64,000 bases of DNA from Ephemerocybe angulata. Its lineage: Eukaryota > Basidiomycota > Agaricomycetes > Agaricales > Psathyrellaceae. Under the pieces are notes generated by a model that ran no database searches, was not told the DNA's origin, and saw nothing but the letters and a program-made list of their open reading frames with translations. Shown one piece after another: positions 1 through 9,354 of this stretch (positions are counted from its first letter, which is position 1; each line of letters starts with the position of its first letter). A program made the position numbers and the translations under genes. Where the stretch lies: the NCBI GenBank assembly GCA_013368325.1, contig JAACJK010000002.1, forward strand, positions 806,001-870,000, in the 5' to 3' direction.

Positions 1-256
1 TCACGAACTCGCGATCGGGGTATTCGGACAGGTACGAGGCCCAGGCAGCTTCGTTAAGCGTGGAATAGACGGAGGGTAAAGACGATGTATTAGGGGAAGC
101 GATATTACAACGGGGATCGGTATTGGGGCGAACGGGAGGTAAACGAATTGGAGGGAAGGAGTCGAGACTGGAGACGGGAGGTGAAGAGCCAGTGAGAGGG
201 GGGCGAGTCGACGGAGACGTGCCCGATTCCGAAGGTAGACTCGCCCCGGCGAGCTC
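1..256 (-). CDS. Retroelement second ORF (pol-like), 5' part, cut by window edge
   Basis: Immediately downstream of the gag-like ORF stop codon, one minus-strand frame stays open to the window edge without a clear start methionine. Its last visible residues include a Trp followed by a YPDREFV stretch. I recall this pattern just before the reverse transcriptase domain of agaricomycete retroelements, but no RT motif is inside the window. The preceding residues are Pro/Ser-rich, as expected for a linker. I infer this is the start of the pol ORF belonging to the element at 257-1860, continuing beyond base 1. Confidence 0.4.
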
Positions 257-633
257 CTAAGTGGTCTTCGAGGTGCTGGGGTGGTTGTGGGCGCCGTGGT
301 CAGCCTTTCCACATGTATCGCAGGTGTGGGGGCGATTCCAAGGGCAGATCGCGGCCGTGCACTTCCCTCGGTTGAAGTTCCTGCAGGCGTCGCGGTTCTG
401 CTGCGATCCTGCGGTGTGGGATCCGCCCTTGGGCGCCTGTTGCGTGATCGGGCGCCTATGGGCGTGGAGGTGCTTGCTAGCGAGCTCGCTGTCGATTCGA
501 GCCCACCCGTCGTAGTAGCCGCGTTTCATGTCCGAGCGGCGGGCGTACGCGAAGTCGATGTGGTACCTGACTAGCGCAGCGAGGGTGTAATCCGCGGAAT
601 ACTCGTGGAGGATGGCGAGATAGCGCATGAAAA

Positions 634-1146
634 TAGTGCCTTACAGGCCCAGGCCCGGCCCAAAAGCCGCGGCTAAGGCCCGGCTTTGGGCGGCCAAGGC
701 CCACCGAAATCCTGGGCCAAGCCTTGAGCCCCCAAATTGGTCGGGCCCGGCTCGGCTCACGGCTTAGGCCGCGGCTTTTGTATACGATTTTTTTCTAATG
801 AATTTCGATGCAAGTCAGTAAATTTTTATAGTATTATTAGTGTAGGACAGTCTGTGCATTCAAATATATATTTTTCGTTCAAAATGAGGCTTTGCAATGG
901 CTGGGAATTGAACCGGCAGCCCCTTGGACAACTTTCTGAACCCTCAACCGTTGCACCAAGGTGCCATTTAATATTTTATGGGTAGCTAAGGCCTAAGCCG
1001 CGGCTTTTTGGCGCGCGAAATTCTGAGCCAGGCCTTGAGCCCAGCCCGGCCCTACTGCCAAATTGGGTAAGGCCCGGCTCGGCTTGGCCTGTAAGGGCCC
1101 GGCTTGGCCCAGCTCGCGGCTTTGAGCCCGAGCCTGTAAGGCACTA
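634..1146. mobile_element. hAT-type MITE 1 (513 bp) with exact 8-bp target duplication
   Basis: The ends are perfect 15-bp inverted repeats starting TAGTGCCTTACAGGC. An identical 8-bp duplication, CATGAAAA, flanks the element at 626-633 and 1147-1154. An 8-bp duplication and a TAGTG terminus are hallmarks of the hAT superfamily. The interior has no coding capacity and is full of short GC-rich GGCCCGGC-type subterminal repeats on both sides of an AT-rich core. It inserted into a gag-like gene, and removing it restores an open frame there. Non-autonomous: no hAT transposase is seen in the window. Confidence 0.9.
904..958 (-). promoter_or_regulatory. tRNA-like A-box/B-box pair inside MITE 1
   Basis: On the minus strand, TGGTGCAACGG (958-948) resembles an RNA polymerase III A box. 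GGTTCAATTCC (914-904) matches the B-box consensus GGTTCRANNCC. The spacing of about 33 nt is tRNA-like, and a 5-bp GGCTG/CAGCC stem encloses the B box like a T arm. A full cloverleaf was not found, so this is a tRNA-like remnant or promoter rather than a tRNA gene. Confidence 0.4.
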
Positions 1147-1850
1147 CATGAAAAGCATGGCTAACTTCGCGCCAGCCTGCCCGGGCGCGTAGAACACGAG
1201 GACCTCGAAGTAGATGGTGAGGGGGACGAAGAGGGAGGGCAGATCCTTGAACTCCTTGAGGGAGAGTTCGTCCGACGCGAGCTCGAGCGACGAGCCGACG
1301 AGCTGGAGGGTGCGCTTCTGGGGTTTATTCTTGAGGCGAGGGTCGAGCTTCCAGAGGTGGTAGGGGTCGAAGGAATGGATAATGGACGAGATGGTTGCAT
1401 CCTCGATGTGGGGGAAGGGGCAGTTGAAGGTAGTAGACTCACCGGCGGCTGCGTTGTGCGTGTACGGCCCCACGAAACCTGAACCGGCGTTTCCTCCTCC
1501 CAGCGCGTTAGCGCCCTGCGCTGTGTTGGGAGGCGGAACGGGGGGTGGCTGAAGGCCACCAAGGGGTGGAGCAGGAGGCTGAGGTGGTGTGGCAGGCGGC
1601 TGAGGTGGAGCCGGAGAGGTTTCCTTTGACGAAGTCGCCACGATGAGATCCCGGATCTCGCCCAGCAGCGAAGTCCGGAACTCGTCAATCGACGATTTGA
1701 AAAGGTCGCCGAAGGTCTCGGTAGTAACGGGCTCAGCCATTTGCTTACGTTGGTATTCTTCCCACTGGGTTTTCGAAACGAAACGGTTTCCGATTCGGTA
1801 TGGAGCCAGCGTAAGAAGGAAAAAACGGTCGACGAACGCGCGAAGTTGTG

Positions 1851-1934
1851 CTGCGAGCACAGATGAGAAACGTGAGTAAGGTAATAGAAAAAGGTACTGT
1901 AGTAACTATACCTGCGAGCACAGATGAGAAACGT
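1851..1934. repeat. Direct 23-bp duplication upstream of the gag-like ORF
   Basis: CTGCGAGCACAGATGAG and the six bases after it occur at 1851-1873 and again at 1912-1934, 61 bp apart. The first copy overlaps the start of the longest gag-like frame, so this may be a local duplication in the element's 5' leader. Confidence 0.6.
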
Positions 1935-2097
1935 AAAGAAGGGAGAAACGAAAGAGACGAAGAATATATGTAAGTACGAGACAAAGAGATCTAAGAGAAA
2001 GAAAACTAATGAAAGAACATGCGGCGCGACGCGACGCGCCGTGATAAGATAAGATGGGGGAATCGTCTACATTGACCCCGCGCACGTCGTGCACGGA

Positions 2098-2535
2098 TCA
2101 ATTAAACGAGCCCGAACTGATGGAAAGACCCTGTATGTTGCGGTTGCCGATTTGAAAGATGCCTTTCCCACCACAAATCATAACTGCCGCTGGACCAAGA
2201 TAAAACGCCTGGGGGCCGGGCAGAAAATATTTGACTATTGCGCATGCTCTACCCACAAATGATACATCGTCCGTCACCAATCCGACATGTCTGTGGCATT
2301 CAGCGCACTGATGGGAATACTGGCTGGCGACACCTCCCCCCAATCCTGTGGCTAATTTGTCTCTCTGATTTCATTCTTGACGCTGATATCGACGATATCA
2401 ACCTGTCTGGAATATCTATGTCTAATTTGGAACAGGCAGACGACATTATCCTCACGTCAACACCGCCAGAGGGCTTTCGAAAGGAAATGCAGGCCTTATG
2501 GAAATGGTGCGGGGTCAACCTGCCATTCGTAACAC
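2098..2535 (+). pseudogene. Decayed reverse-transcriptase fragment
   Basis: Two plus-strand frames together show reverse-transcriptase signatures: a VADLKDAFPTTNH stretch near 2140-2170, then after a frame change GILAGDTSP, ILWLICLSDF and EQADDIILTS. The last is the metal-binding xxDD motif. Stops and frame changes show it is dead. The order of motifs fits a non-LTR (LINE-like) or related fungal RT. Only the palm region remains. It abuts a FunK1 fragment at about 2540. Confidence 0.6.
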
Positions 2536-2539
2536 AGTC

Positions 2540-2700
2540 AGCTCTAACACATCCACATAGGCAAATGCCAAATATTAGCACACCAGCCAAATAGTAACTT
2601 CATTCGCTCTCTTGTCGCTACTGAGAAGAGCGTTCGGCTCGTCCACTAGACCGAAGGGGAGTACACCTCACCCTTTCGTGAACAATTCAAAGGGAATTTG
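2540..2700 (+). pseudogene. FunK1 kinase fragment (intron 1 end and start of exon 2)
   Basis: Starting with the acceptor-like ACATCCACATAGGCAAAT, this stretch closely matches the intron 1/exon 2 junction of the FunK1 gene at 7420-7550, including the codons for NFIRSL, TEKSVRLVH and YLTPF. An in-frame stop and missing bases after about 2650 end the match. The breakpoint with the RT fragment lies just before the intron's last 20 bases, so this is a genomic fragment, not a retrocopy. Confidence 0.7.
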
Positions 2701-3275
2701 GGGCGTTGCCACAATTTCATAGACTCATTCCCCTGGCTTTGCACTCCCCCCTCAACATCATGTCTGAATTAGACTCTAACTCAACATCGTTATAACCTAT
2801 CAGCCACGTCCTCGAAGTCGGGCTCAAAAAAGTCGAACCATCCTAATGAGCCATGTGCCGCGACGAACTCCCCCGACGAGAAAGTTCCGGGGATTCGGGA
2901 AGGAGAAGTTCTTTGATTGGATAAACCGCCTCATTTCAAAGCCACTTTGTCGTCAAGTGTAATCTGTTCACCAGGCTCACCTGCTGAAGCTCAATATGTA
3001 CCTAGGTATTACGTGGCCCGGCATTAGCTCAAGCAAGGGTGCGAATAACTTACTGGCAGCCGTTCGTTACAAGGTGTTGATCTGGAAAGGGGCTCTCACA
3101 ATGGATCCTCAAATGCCCTGCACTCATCTGTGAAGTCGCTGCTACATAACAAGTTCATTTGCACATCTACTCTCCAATGGTACCAGATATGACAGTAAAT
3201 ACGCGACCAGATACTGTGACAATCAACACATTAACAACATCATCTCTTCAATGGTAAGGTCTTCTGAATACCAGG
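2701..3275. other. Intergenic, no gene recognised
   Basis: No frame longer than a few dozen codons, no splice-linked exons and no repeat recognised. This is the 3' flank of FunK1 A on the minus strand. Confidence 0.5.
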
Positions 3276-6200
3276 TTAGTCGCGCTTCCTTTTGCGCAAG
3301 CCTGTGCGCTTGTTGGGGACGGCTGCGGGGGGCTGGGATCCAGCATCATCAGGCAAAATTGAGGGTTCCGTGGCTGGCATCGATTCTGCGGGAAGGGGTT
3401 CTTCGTCGACAATCTCGGGGGACTCGGTTCCAGCACTGCCAGGCAGGGTTGGGGGGTCGGTGGCCGGTGCGAGTTCCGCGGGAGGAGAGATTTCATCGAC
3501 CATCTCCTCAGATATTCCGGCCAATGCCGTTAAGAAGAAATTATCAATCTTGACGTAGTGCTGGTAGATCTTGTCCGTCCTTGCGCCGATGCGTTTAAGC
3601 TTCTCCTCATCGGTGACCTCGTCATTCCCAATGTTTCCCTTCTCGCAGACGATATCCCGGAGGAAGTCATGGTATTCTACGATGAGCTTCTTGCAAGGAG
3701 CACCCCAAAATTCGACAGCGAACTCGGGTGGCCATACGACTTTGTGGAAGAAGAATGCGACCTTTCTGGTCGCGGGATCGGGATCGGTTTTCCACTTTTC
3801 TATGAGCTTTGGGAGAATCGGGTGCTGTACTCCGGGGCGTTTGAACGCGAAAACGATGTGGCAGAGTGCATAGAGAAATGATTCGAGATCATCGAGGTAG
3901 TTTTGAGCTAGCTGGAGGTCCTCATTGAGCTTATTCCGCAATGCAGACACAGACATATACAAGTTATCATCCTGAATAAATAGTCAGGGGATCGTTATCC
4001 AATAGATAGCGGGGGATACGTACGCTTCGCGGATCTTTGCTTATTTCATCTAGCGATCGGTCTCCCCAGACGGCCATATCCAGGTCGATAAGAATGCTGC
4101 GGGGACCGCTCGTGGTGCCCGCTGGACAAAATAGAATGTTATGGACGGCAATATCGCGATGCAGAATGTTTCGGCCAAGGAGTCTACCATGCGCTAAGTG
4201 ACGTATCAGTCCCTCGTCCCAAGGTACATTAGAAATCGGGCTCACCAGCAACGGCGTCTCGAAAAGCAGCGATAAGTTGATAGCGATCCTCGAAGTGCCA
4301 GACCGATGGCCCATAGGCCTCCATAACAACTCTGATCTTCACGCGGTTGTGAAAGAAATCAGATAGCTCGTGTTCCTGATGTTCCTCGGCTTCCTCCTGT
4401 TCCTCGTCTTCCTGCTGTTCCTCGTCTTCCTGCTGTTCCTCGGCTTCCTGCTGTTTCTCGTCTTCCTCCTGTTCCTCGGCTTCCTCCTGTTCCTCGGCTT
4501 CCTGCTGTTCCTCGTCTTCCTGCTGTTCCTCTGGGCGATAGTCCTTGGTTTCGGCCATGTAATCTTGATAAGAAATTATTTGAGCAACACCTGGGAGGCC
4601 CTTCGCTGCATTCAAGTAATCGCTCTCCGGGTTTCTGGTGGCAGTGCGCCACGAGTCCTTGATGAATACTGGCTCCTTCGTCTTGGGGTGGGTAGCATGC
4701 CAGCACGTAGTCCCGCGCCCCCTGAGGCACTCTCGAACGATGACCTTTTCCTTCATGTTCAAGTTGTACGTGATCGGTTGTCCATTGCTATCGACGGTCT
4801 TTATGGTCCCAGATTTCTTCTTTCCGGTCTTGCTGTCGATCTTCCATTTGACGCTTGTGTCAAGTCCGAGATCTTTTTCATTTGGAGATGTCAAGCCCAA
4901 AATGAGTCGGATAAATATGATTGGGTTCTCGTGTATATTGATGTTCTTAGAGAGGTAGACTCCGCTGCGATCAAAGTGCATGAGGCGAATGTGCTTCTCA
5001 GTAAGAATGAGCGAGCGAACGAAATCCCGGTTTGGCTGCTCAATATATATCTGCCTGTAATGGGTTTTAGTATTCTCCCAATCGTAGATTGTGTGGTTTA
5101 CTCACCTGCAGTACGTTCCCAGCTGGTCGATAAGGTCCTCATCGGTGTCGGTCGCATCCTCGCGCTTGATGTCCCATACAGACGCAACATCGGTGTAGCC
5201 AACTTTCCGTTTTCCACCAGGGAGCTGGAACGATGGACCAGTTGCTTTTATGGATATGTCTGGCTTCGCATCCTTGAAATGCATGTGCTCTAGACCAGCG
5301 TTATGGGTATCAACAGCTTGCCGTGTCACGCCATTTGTACCGGAATGCTTGAAGTGGTCGAGAATCCGTTTGATGATGCGCATGAAAGGATCATAGAGAA
5401 CGTCTTCCCGGATGGGGACTTCAGGAAGCTCAACCCAACGTTTGGATTTGCCCTCGAGCTCTTCGGCATCGAGCTCGTTGCCCTCGAGCTCTTCGGCGTC
5501 GAGCTCTTTGGTCTCGAGCTCTTTGGCCTCGAGCTCTTCGGCGTCGAGCGCTTTGGTCTCGAGCTCTTCAGCGCCGAGCTCTTTTGTCTCGAGCTCTTCG
5601 GCGTCGAGCTCTTTGGTCTCGAGCTCTTCGGCCTTAGGTTCTTTGTATCCCGAACCTTCCTGATCGAGGAACTTGTTGATGTCGTCTTCGGAGGCTGAGT
5701 GTACAAGGAAGTAACCCATTCTGTATCGACGGTGTAGGTGTCACTTTTAAGCTTTTTGGATATTCCAAGTTCTGCGGATATGACTGGCCAGAGAGCCCGC
5801 AATTTAGAACCTTGCTTCAATCCGTTTTTGGTCGAAACACGGGTTGGAGTACTCTTGATGCCTTGAAGACTGGTGAAGTTCCATGCGATGGTCTTGAGTG
5901 TCCGTGGAGGGCGATGAGGAATTTCGGTTTCGCTTTGAGTGAGACGGATAGTCTGTTTCTGCCCTGGGCGAGCACGCAGAAATGGGTTGGCGACCACATC
6001 CGTTACAGCTGCAATGGTGTTGCGTTTCTTGACACGGTTCTGGATGTTGGTCCTGGATGTGGCCTGAGTACGTTCACGTCCTGACTCGAGGGGTTTGGCG
6101 AGTCCGTCGAGGTCGTTCGACTCAACAGGAGAGCCCCCGCTGGGTACATCGGGGTCTACCACGGGGGCTGATCCTTTGCTTGACTCTTTCAAAGTCTTGG

Positions 6201-6276
6201 GGACGACATGAAGTCGAGAGCGAGAGCGCGTCACATATCGAGGGGTAGTCTCTTTGCCACCAGGGGGGTCAGGCAT
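3276..6276 (-). CDS. FunK1 fungal-type protein kinase A (one frameshift)
   Basis: Four exons are read at 6276-5106, 5054-4246, 4193-4024 and 3971-3276. The start is the Met preceding the family hallmark YVTRSRSR, matching the YxTRSRT start of paralogues. Kinase signs are the glycine loop RGRGTTCW, the ATP-binding Lys in VFIKDSWR, HRDIAVHN as catalytic loop, IDLDMA as the DFG equivalent, and YLDDLESF in the C-lobe. A single-base frameshift near 5700 separates EWVTSLY from DDINKFL, so as sequenced the gene is broken or misassembled. Two Glu-rich 15-bp minisatellites expand the coding sequence: one after the N-terminal domain and one inside the kinase domain, after the β3 region and before the catalytic loop. 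The tail RKRKRD could be a nuclear signal. Divergent from B, sharing a 247-bp promoter region. Confidence 0.85.
4378..4545 (-). repeat. Coding 15-bp minisatellite, Glu/Gln-rich insert in kinase A
   Basis: About eleven imperfect 15-bp units (core CTTCCTGCTGTTCCT on the plus strand) encode alternating EEQQ, EDEEQ and EEAEE peptides on the minus strand. They sit in exon 2 where paralogues have only a short loop, shortly before the intron that precedes the catalytic loop. Units stay in frame, so length can change without breaking the gene. Confidence 0.85.
5446..5640 (-). repeat. Coding 15-bp minisatellite, ELDAEELETK repeats in kinase A
   Basis: About thirteen 15-bp units of the type GTCGAGCTCTTTGGT alternate with CTCGAGCTCTTCGGC, encoding repeats of KELDAEELET on the minus strand. 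They lie between the SGYKEP motif and the WVELPE motif, where paralogues have fewer than ten residues. Confidence 0.88.
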
Positions 6277-6523
6277 GTTGACAAGGATGTGGTTGTAAAG
6301 CAAGAAGCCACGAACTAGTTCCGAGGTTCGTTGAAGTGGCAATTTGCGTTTGTTTGTTCAGCCCATTGTTGATTTGAAACCCAGCAGCGGCGAGAGGTCC
6401 GAAAACCTGAGCGGCCACGTGGTTTGGCAGTCACACAAGATTGATCGTGTCTTTGTTCTTCAACCACCACCACCACCACCACAACGACCTTCTCCATAAT
6501 TCTGTCGCTCTATGCTTAGTACC
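6277..6523. promoter_or_regulatory. Shared promoter region of divergent FunK1 pair A/B
   Basis: These 247 bp separate the start codons of two head-to-head FunK1 genes. It contains a CACGTG E-box palindrome at 6416-6421 and a CCA-repeat pyrimidine-biased tract at 6461-6486 just upstream of B. B starts in a good context (ACCATGG). No clear TATA box was seen. Confidence 0.45.
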
Positions 6524-8752
6524 ATGGCCGAATCCTTCCAGGATACAACACAGTATCGTTATCAGACGCGCTCTCGAACTCGGGCTCAGAACGAAGCTTC
6601 GACCAGAAAGGAGCCCGGCGGCACCGCTCAAAAGCAACCTGTCACGAAGAAGAAGAGTCCTAGAACCAGGAAGGCAACACACAAGAAGGCACCACCCAAG
6701 AAGGCACCACCCATACCTCCCGTCCCCTCGAGAGCAGCTCGTAAACAGGCCAACGATGCTCAGCTTGTCCTTCCCCAGAAGTCGAAGCCAAACGCTCCTC
6801 CGGCTCCCCAGGGCCAACCGCAACCAGGGCGTGTCCATGAGTCATCCAGCGAGTTATCCTCAGACCAGGGCTCTGTTGCGGCAGAATTCGGAGAAGATAT
6901 ATACATCACGGACGAACACTGGGTCTCAGCTCTCTACAACACCTTGGTGGAACCTTGCGCTGTCGAAAAATTCCTGAGGAAACGAACTTCCGGGTACCGC
7001 AAGCCTCGGGGAAAGGGCCAGTGGACGCAAATTCCCCAGGATCCTGCTGATAGGATCGAGCTGATACCCTCCGTTATGTCCATCATCTCGCGCATTGTCG
7101 ACGAGTTCTCCCATGGCTCCGCCGGCGACGATGTTACGCGGGAAGTCGTGTGTACCGACTTCTCTGGCGGAGACCCGGAGAGAACGAACCCAGGTATATG
7201 TTTATGCATCCGCGCCACAGGCCCGTCGTTCGAGATCCCTCCCACGGCGCCCGCGGGTGACTCCGAGCACGTTGGCTACACAAACGCTGCCTCGATCATA
7301 CTCGTGAAGCCCGAGGCGGAAATCGCGACCGAGAGCGATTACAAACAGGCGACTGCACTCGTCTCAGACCTCAGGTATGTAATAAGTATCATCATCCGTG
7401 TTCTGCTTTCGATTCTAATACATCCGCATAGGCAAATCTTCGCTCAGCAGCCAAACCGTAACTTCGTTCGCTCCCTCATCGTCACTGAGAAGAGTGTTCG
7501 GCTCGCTCACTATGACCGGGGTGGAATGTACCTCACTCCCTTCATAAACTTCCACGACAACCCCTCCATCCTTATCCACTTCGTGCTCGGCCTAACCTCG
7601 CGGGACGAAGCTCTCCTTGGGTTGGATGCTGCCATCCAATGGACAATCGACCCAGATACGGGAAGAAAGGTCGCAGGCACGCTCCGGGCTCCCAACGTTC
7701 GCGGTGAGATGGTGGTATACAGCTTGGACATCGAGAAGTCTCCTTTTGTTCGCCCGAGCATCGTCGGACGCGGGACGACGTGCTGGCATGCGACAGATCC
7801 GGAAACTGGAAAGGGTGTTGTCATCAAGGACACATGGAGGACCACAGATCGAACCCCCGAAAGCGAGTTCTTGGTCGATGCGCGAGGTATCCCCGGGGTC
7901 GTTCAAATGATATCGCATCAGGACGACTGCGCTTCAACCGCCGCTTTCCGCCCTATCGACTTCAAGGCCGGTGCAGGTTATCAGAATCGAATTAAAGCTA
8001 GGGTGGTTCTGGAGGAATGCGCCGAGCCAATCTGGAACTTCACCTCTCGGTACCAGGTCATATCCGCTCTCAGAGATGCTATTTCGGGTATGTTAACTTC
8101 ATTTGAGAATATCTGTCCTTACTCACTCTTAACCCAAGCACATCGAAAGCTCGTCGAGCGGGGGATCATCCACCGGGATATCTCTACACAGAATGTCCTA
8201 TTCGGACATCCTGACGCGCCTGAAGGTCTCCGAGGGATTTTGATAGACTTCGATATGGCGATGCGTGCTGAAAGTGGGATGTCACTGGATGATATAGATC
8301 CTCAGACCGTAAGTTCCTTCGTCTGTTCGTCTGCCTTTAGAACCGTTGCTTAACTCCACACAGGGCACTCGTACATACCAGTCCATATCCGTTCTCCTCG
8401 CTGACGATCCGCTGAACGATCCGATCCCGCCACACGACTACCTCGACGACCTCGAATCCTTCCTCTACGTCCTGTGTCACATTCTACTTGGCTTCAAAAG
8501 GCCCGGTGAACTGGTTGAGCCAACTCCCAGGCTCATTTCAGTATGGGATGACCCCGATGCGAGCACCGCAATGACCAACAAGGTCGTGCTCATGGCAGAA
8601 GGCTATCCCGTGTACAAGTTTCCTCATCTTAAAGAGTACTGGGGAAACTCGTGCAGGAAGCTCCTCGAGGGGATGCGCGCACATATCTCGAATATCGTTT
8701 ATCAGAAGAGCAAGGTTCGCGCAGCGGAGGTCAGCACGGACGAGCGGTTTGA
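6524..8752 (+). pseudogene. FunK1 kinase B, 5' part, interrupted by a 7.1-kb transposon
   Basis: Exons are 6524-7374, 7432-8087, 8139-8308 and 8364-8752. The last is cut at the 9-bp target duplication and resumes at 15890. Joined, the parts would encode about 761 residues in frame. The start ACCATGG at 6524 is preferred over 6512 on context. Motifs are YRYQTRSRTR near the N-terminus, RGTTCWHATD, VVIKDTWR (ATP Lys), HRDISTQN, IDFDMA and YLDDLESF. Exon lengths and phases match locus C almost exactly, so B and C are recent tandem copies. The insertion adds a few foreign residues and then a stop at 8802, removing the last 73 residues and their basic tail. Confidence 0.9.
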
Positions 8753-8861
8753 GGACTTTGGATGCGCCCCGGAATGTCACGGTCACGTGACTGTGACAGT
8801 GTGACTCACGTGGCCCCGCGCCCTGTTGTGGTGTGAACACCGGGGTCGGTGCCTACCCGCC

Positions 8862-9040
8862 CTTTCGGCAAATTACCGGGGTTGGGTGCCCAATGGTGCC
8901 CAGCCAGGACCCTTTGGGCAAATTAACGGGGTTGGGTACCCACCCCGCACTCTTTAGACAAATTACCGGGGTGGGGTCGGCCCTTTGGGCAAATTACCGG
9001 GCAAGGGTAGGCCGGTCTTTAAATAACCGGCCGAGGGTTG
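8862..9040. repeat. Subterminal tandem repeats, left end of transposon
   Basis: About five imperfect 30-45 bp units share the core GGGCAAATTACCGGGGTTGG. Subterminal repeats of this kind often bind the transposase in DNA transposons, but that role is inferred here. Confidence 0.65.
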
Positions 9041-9354
9041 GTTGGTTGGTCCAGCCGCCAGGCTGGAAAAAAATTTCTGGGTATACCTCAGTAGGAGGGC
9101 AAAATAAGCCTATTAACGGACCTATAGAGGTCCAAACTGGTATATATATCTCTTGTACGGTCTTAAGAAGCTATTGAATATCATATGGACTGAGAAACGA
9201 GCGATTAGGCTTGGGTAGCCATATATGGGAACACCCCTAAGACCATTTCGGGAAGGCATCAAACAAAATTGTCCGAGTCAGCCGGCGTATCGTCCTGCCG
9301 TGTCTCTGCTCACTACTCATCTTCACGTCTTCGAAACAGACAAGAAACAGAAAG

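Larger units (their letters stand above)
257..1860 (-). pseudogene. Gag-like retroelement protein split by a MITE
   Basis: Two minus-strand segments (1860-1147 and 633-257) read as one protein once the MITE at 634-1146 and one copy of its 8-bp target duplication are ignored. The N-terminal half has a long Pro/Gly-rich linker (around 1500-1625) and a conserved-looking globular stretch. The C-terminal half ends with a Cys/His cluster, CRNFNRGKC followed by CDTCGKADHG, resembling the nucleic-acid-binding tail of gag-like proteins in basidiomycete retroelements. The MITE supplies a TAG directly after the ATG at 1150-1148, so the native protein is truncated. The start could be 1860 or the internal Met at 1740. 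The element class (DIRS/Ngaro or other) is not decided by what is visible. Confidence 0.55.

Noticed and set aside
904..958. tRNA gene on the minus strand in MITE 1
   Set aside because: A- and B-box words are present but no acceptor stem or full cloverleaf could be drawn; kept only as a tRNA-like promoter.
4370..5293. Long plus-strand Leu/Phe-rich frame that looks like a membrane protein
   Set aside because: It is the antisense of FunK1 A; the Leu/Phe pattern is the complement of the Glu-rich minisatellite, and it has no start context or homologous paralogue.
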